DNA of 64,000 nt from Phascolomyces articulosus (taxonomy: Eukaryota > Mucoromycota > Mucoromycetes > Mucorales > Lichtheimiaceae), in contig JAIXMP010000018.1 in NCBI GenBank assembly GCA_025677815.1, positions 248,001-312,000 of the forward strand, read 5' to 3'. Every line of letters begins with the position of its first letter. Positions within the stretch are counted from its first letter, which is position 1. The translations under genes were made by a program, and so were the position numbers. The notes beneath the pieces are model-generated. The model saw only the letters and a list, made by a program, of their open reading frames with translations. It was not told where the DNA came from and searched no databases. Of this stretch, positions 62,651 through 64,000 are shown piece after piece.

Positions 62651-63712
62651 GCTACCTCAGTCATGCTTTAGTCCGGCCGGGCTTCTGGTTTGATAGAGGA
62701 ACCATACCTTCGCGTTGTGAACCACCATAGTGGGGAATTTGCGGGTAGTAATGGCATTCAAAGAGGTCTGCGTAGTTACCACATCGTATAGGCTGATCAT
62801 CACTATCTTTATCTACTTATAATGGAGCCGTTATAAGCTGGATAAGAAGCTCTATATTGTTCTTGAAGCTCGAGACTAGCACCTTAGTGCGTGGTCTTCT
62901 TCGCTGATAGTGTGTGATTAGGCAGCATCCCGAAGGAATCTATTATAAGGGAAGTTTTGTATATTTTTTTTTAGAAAAATTATTTGATTGAAACATTTGA
63001 TTGAAATGCTAACTATTTCCTTTAACTATTTTTTTTAGTTGGAGCTACGCTACCTCATCAGCCATGCTTTAGTCCGGCCGGGCTTCTGGTTTGATAGAGG
63101 AACCATACCTTCGCGTTGTGAACCACCATAGTGGGGAATTTGCGGGTAGTAATGGCATTCAAAGAGGTCTGCGTAGTTACCACATCGTATAGGCTGATCA
63201 TCACTATCTTTATCTACTTATAATGGAGCCGTTATAAGCTGGATAAGAATCTCTATATTGTTCTTGAAGCTCGAGACTAGCACCTTAGTGCGTGGTCTTC
63301 TTCGCTGATAGTGTGTGATTAGGCAGCATCCCGAAGGAATCTATTATAAGGGAAGTTTTGTATATTTTTTTTTAGAAAAATTATTTGATTGAAACATTTG
63401 ATTGAAATGCTAACTATTTCCTTTAACTATTTTTTTTAGTTGGAGCTACGCTACCTCATCAGCCATGCTTTAGTCCGGCCGGGCTTCTGGTTTGATAGAG
63501 GAACCATACCTTCGCGTTGTGAACCACCATAGTGGGGAATTTGCGGGTAGTAATGGCATTCAAAGAGGTCTGCGTAGTTACCACATCGTATAGGCTGATC
63601 ATCACTATCTTTATCTACTTATAATGGAGCCGTTATAAGCTGGATAAGAATCTCTATATTGTTCTTGAAGCTCGAGACTAGCACCTTAGTGCGTGGTCTT
63701 CTTCGCTGATAA
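62651..63712. repeat. Noncoding tandem array, 401-bp unit, 2.6 copies
   Basis: Units start near 62651, 63052 and 63453; the marker GTCCGGCCGGGCTTCTGG begins at 62671, 63072 and 63473, giving a period of 401 bp. The third copy ends inside the unit at about 63712. Copies differ at only a few sites, for example CTCAGTCATGC versus CTCATCAGCCATGC, and AAGCTCT versus AATCTCT. Each unit has a GC-rich half with hairpins (GCAC-CTTA-GTGC inside AGAC...GGTCT, and TTATAA-tggagccg-TTATAA) and a T/A-rich half with a duplicated TTTGATTGAAA. No frame is open across it. It is not a 5S rRNA, tRNA or spliceosomal RNA that I recognise. Confidence 0.85.
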
Positions 63713-64000
63713 TGTTTGATCAGATATCATGCACTGCACTCGTAGGAAGAAACCAGCAACTTTAAATGGCTACAGATTCTTTGGTGGATCAAGTTTGGGG
63801 ATGTTAGGAAAGGCGTCCCGATTTTTTTGTAAGTAAAATGAACAAAGATCAATAAAGCGTAAGAGTTACTTATAGCATCTACAGCAAACACGCTGTGCTT
63901 TTTTTTTTTAAAAAAAAAAGTAGCGATCCAGCAGAGTTGCTATTTCACCCACTAAATTTGAAAAGCAAAGCCATTTTCCCCCAACCATCCATATGCAGAG
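63713..64000. other. Unassigned right end of the window
   Basis: No gene. Contains a palindromic T-run/A-run of about 20 bases at 63899-63919. Confidence 0.5.

Noticed and set aside
62651..63712. Tandem repeat as 5S rRNA, U snRNA, SRP RNA or CRISPR array
   Set aside because: No 5S internal promoter, Sm site or snRNA signature was recognised, no clear SRP RNA match was seen, and the 401-bp unit is far too long for a CRISPR repeat/spacer pattern.

Overview
The window looks like nuclear DNA of an early-diverging filamentous fungus, most likely Mucoromycota (Mucorales-type). It is AT-rich, its genes carry many short introns (about 50-110 bp) with GTAAGT-like donors and TAG/CAG acceptors, and low-complexity CAA/CAG, poly-T and poly-A tracts are common. 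Several protein families (Rabin/Sec2-like GEF, CRP-type LIM protein, Fanzor, MULE and a LINE-type tail) fit that lineage better than Ascomycota. Gene models were built by hand by joining exons so that reading phase closes; where it does not close, I say so.

Layout. 53-1044: 3' part of a BTB/T1 (KCTD-like) gene. 1551-2165: one copy of a dispersed repeat whose inverted partner lies at 19047-19668. 2699-5965 (-): Zn2Cys6 transcription factor. 6204-7236 (+): HAD-type phosphatase. 7309-8917 (-): two-LIM protein. 10398-12413 (+): Sec2/Rabin-type Rab GEF. 13328-14831 (+): cis-prenyltransferase for dolichol. 15187-16824 (+): membrane GT2 polysaccharide synthase. 21318-23059 (+): peroxisomal SCPx-type thiolase ending in AKL. 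24494-26305 (-): HET-domain protein. 27730-29043 (+): dysferlin-domain protein. 30697-32460 (-): MATE transporter. 34350-36850 and 40091-42559 (-): two tandem paralogues of an MCT-like MFS transporter, with a foldback-like element (220-bp inverted arms) between them at 37376-39345. 44746-47838 (+): GCPII-like M28 peptidase. Most of the first 48 kb is therefore housekeeping or transport genes with scattered repeats.

From about 48.9 kb the window becomes mobile-element country. 48995-50630 (-) is an intact gene of an unrecognised, apparently repeated family with a possible PD-(D/E)XK-like core; a broken relative sits inside the foldback-like element. 51726-56461 (+) is a long, multi-exon Fanzor (eukaryotic TnpB homologue, RNA-guided nuclease family) with a recognisable RuvC and zinc finger but with in-frame stops. 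Tail-to-tail with it, about 230 bp away, lies a broken MULE transposase with a SWIM-like end (about 56690-58060, -). Together they look like one decayed composite element in which a MULE carried a Fanzor. A 3' end of a LINE-like reverse transcriptase follows at about 61275-61870.

The right end (62651-63712) holds two full and one partial copy of a 401-bp noncoding tandem repeat, nearly identical to each other and with internal hairpins. I could not identify it with any known RNA. I found no convincing tRNA, rRNA or CRISPR array.
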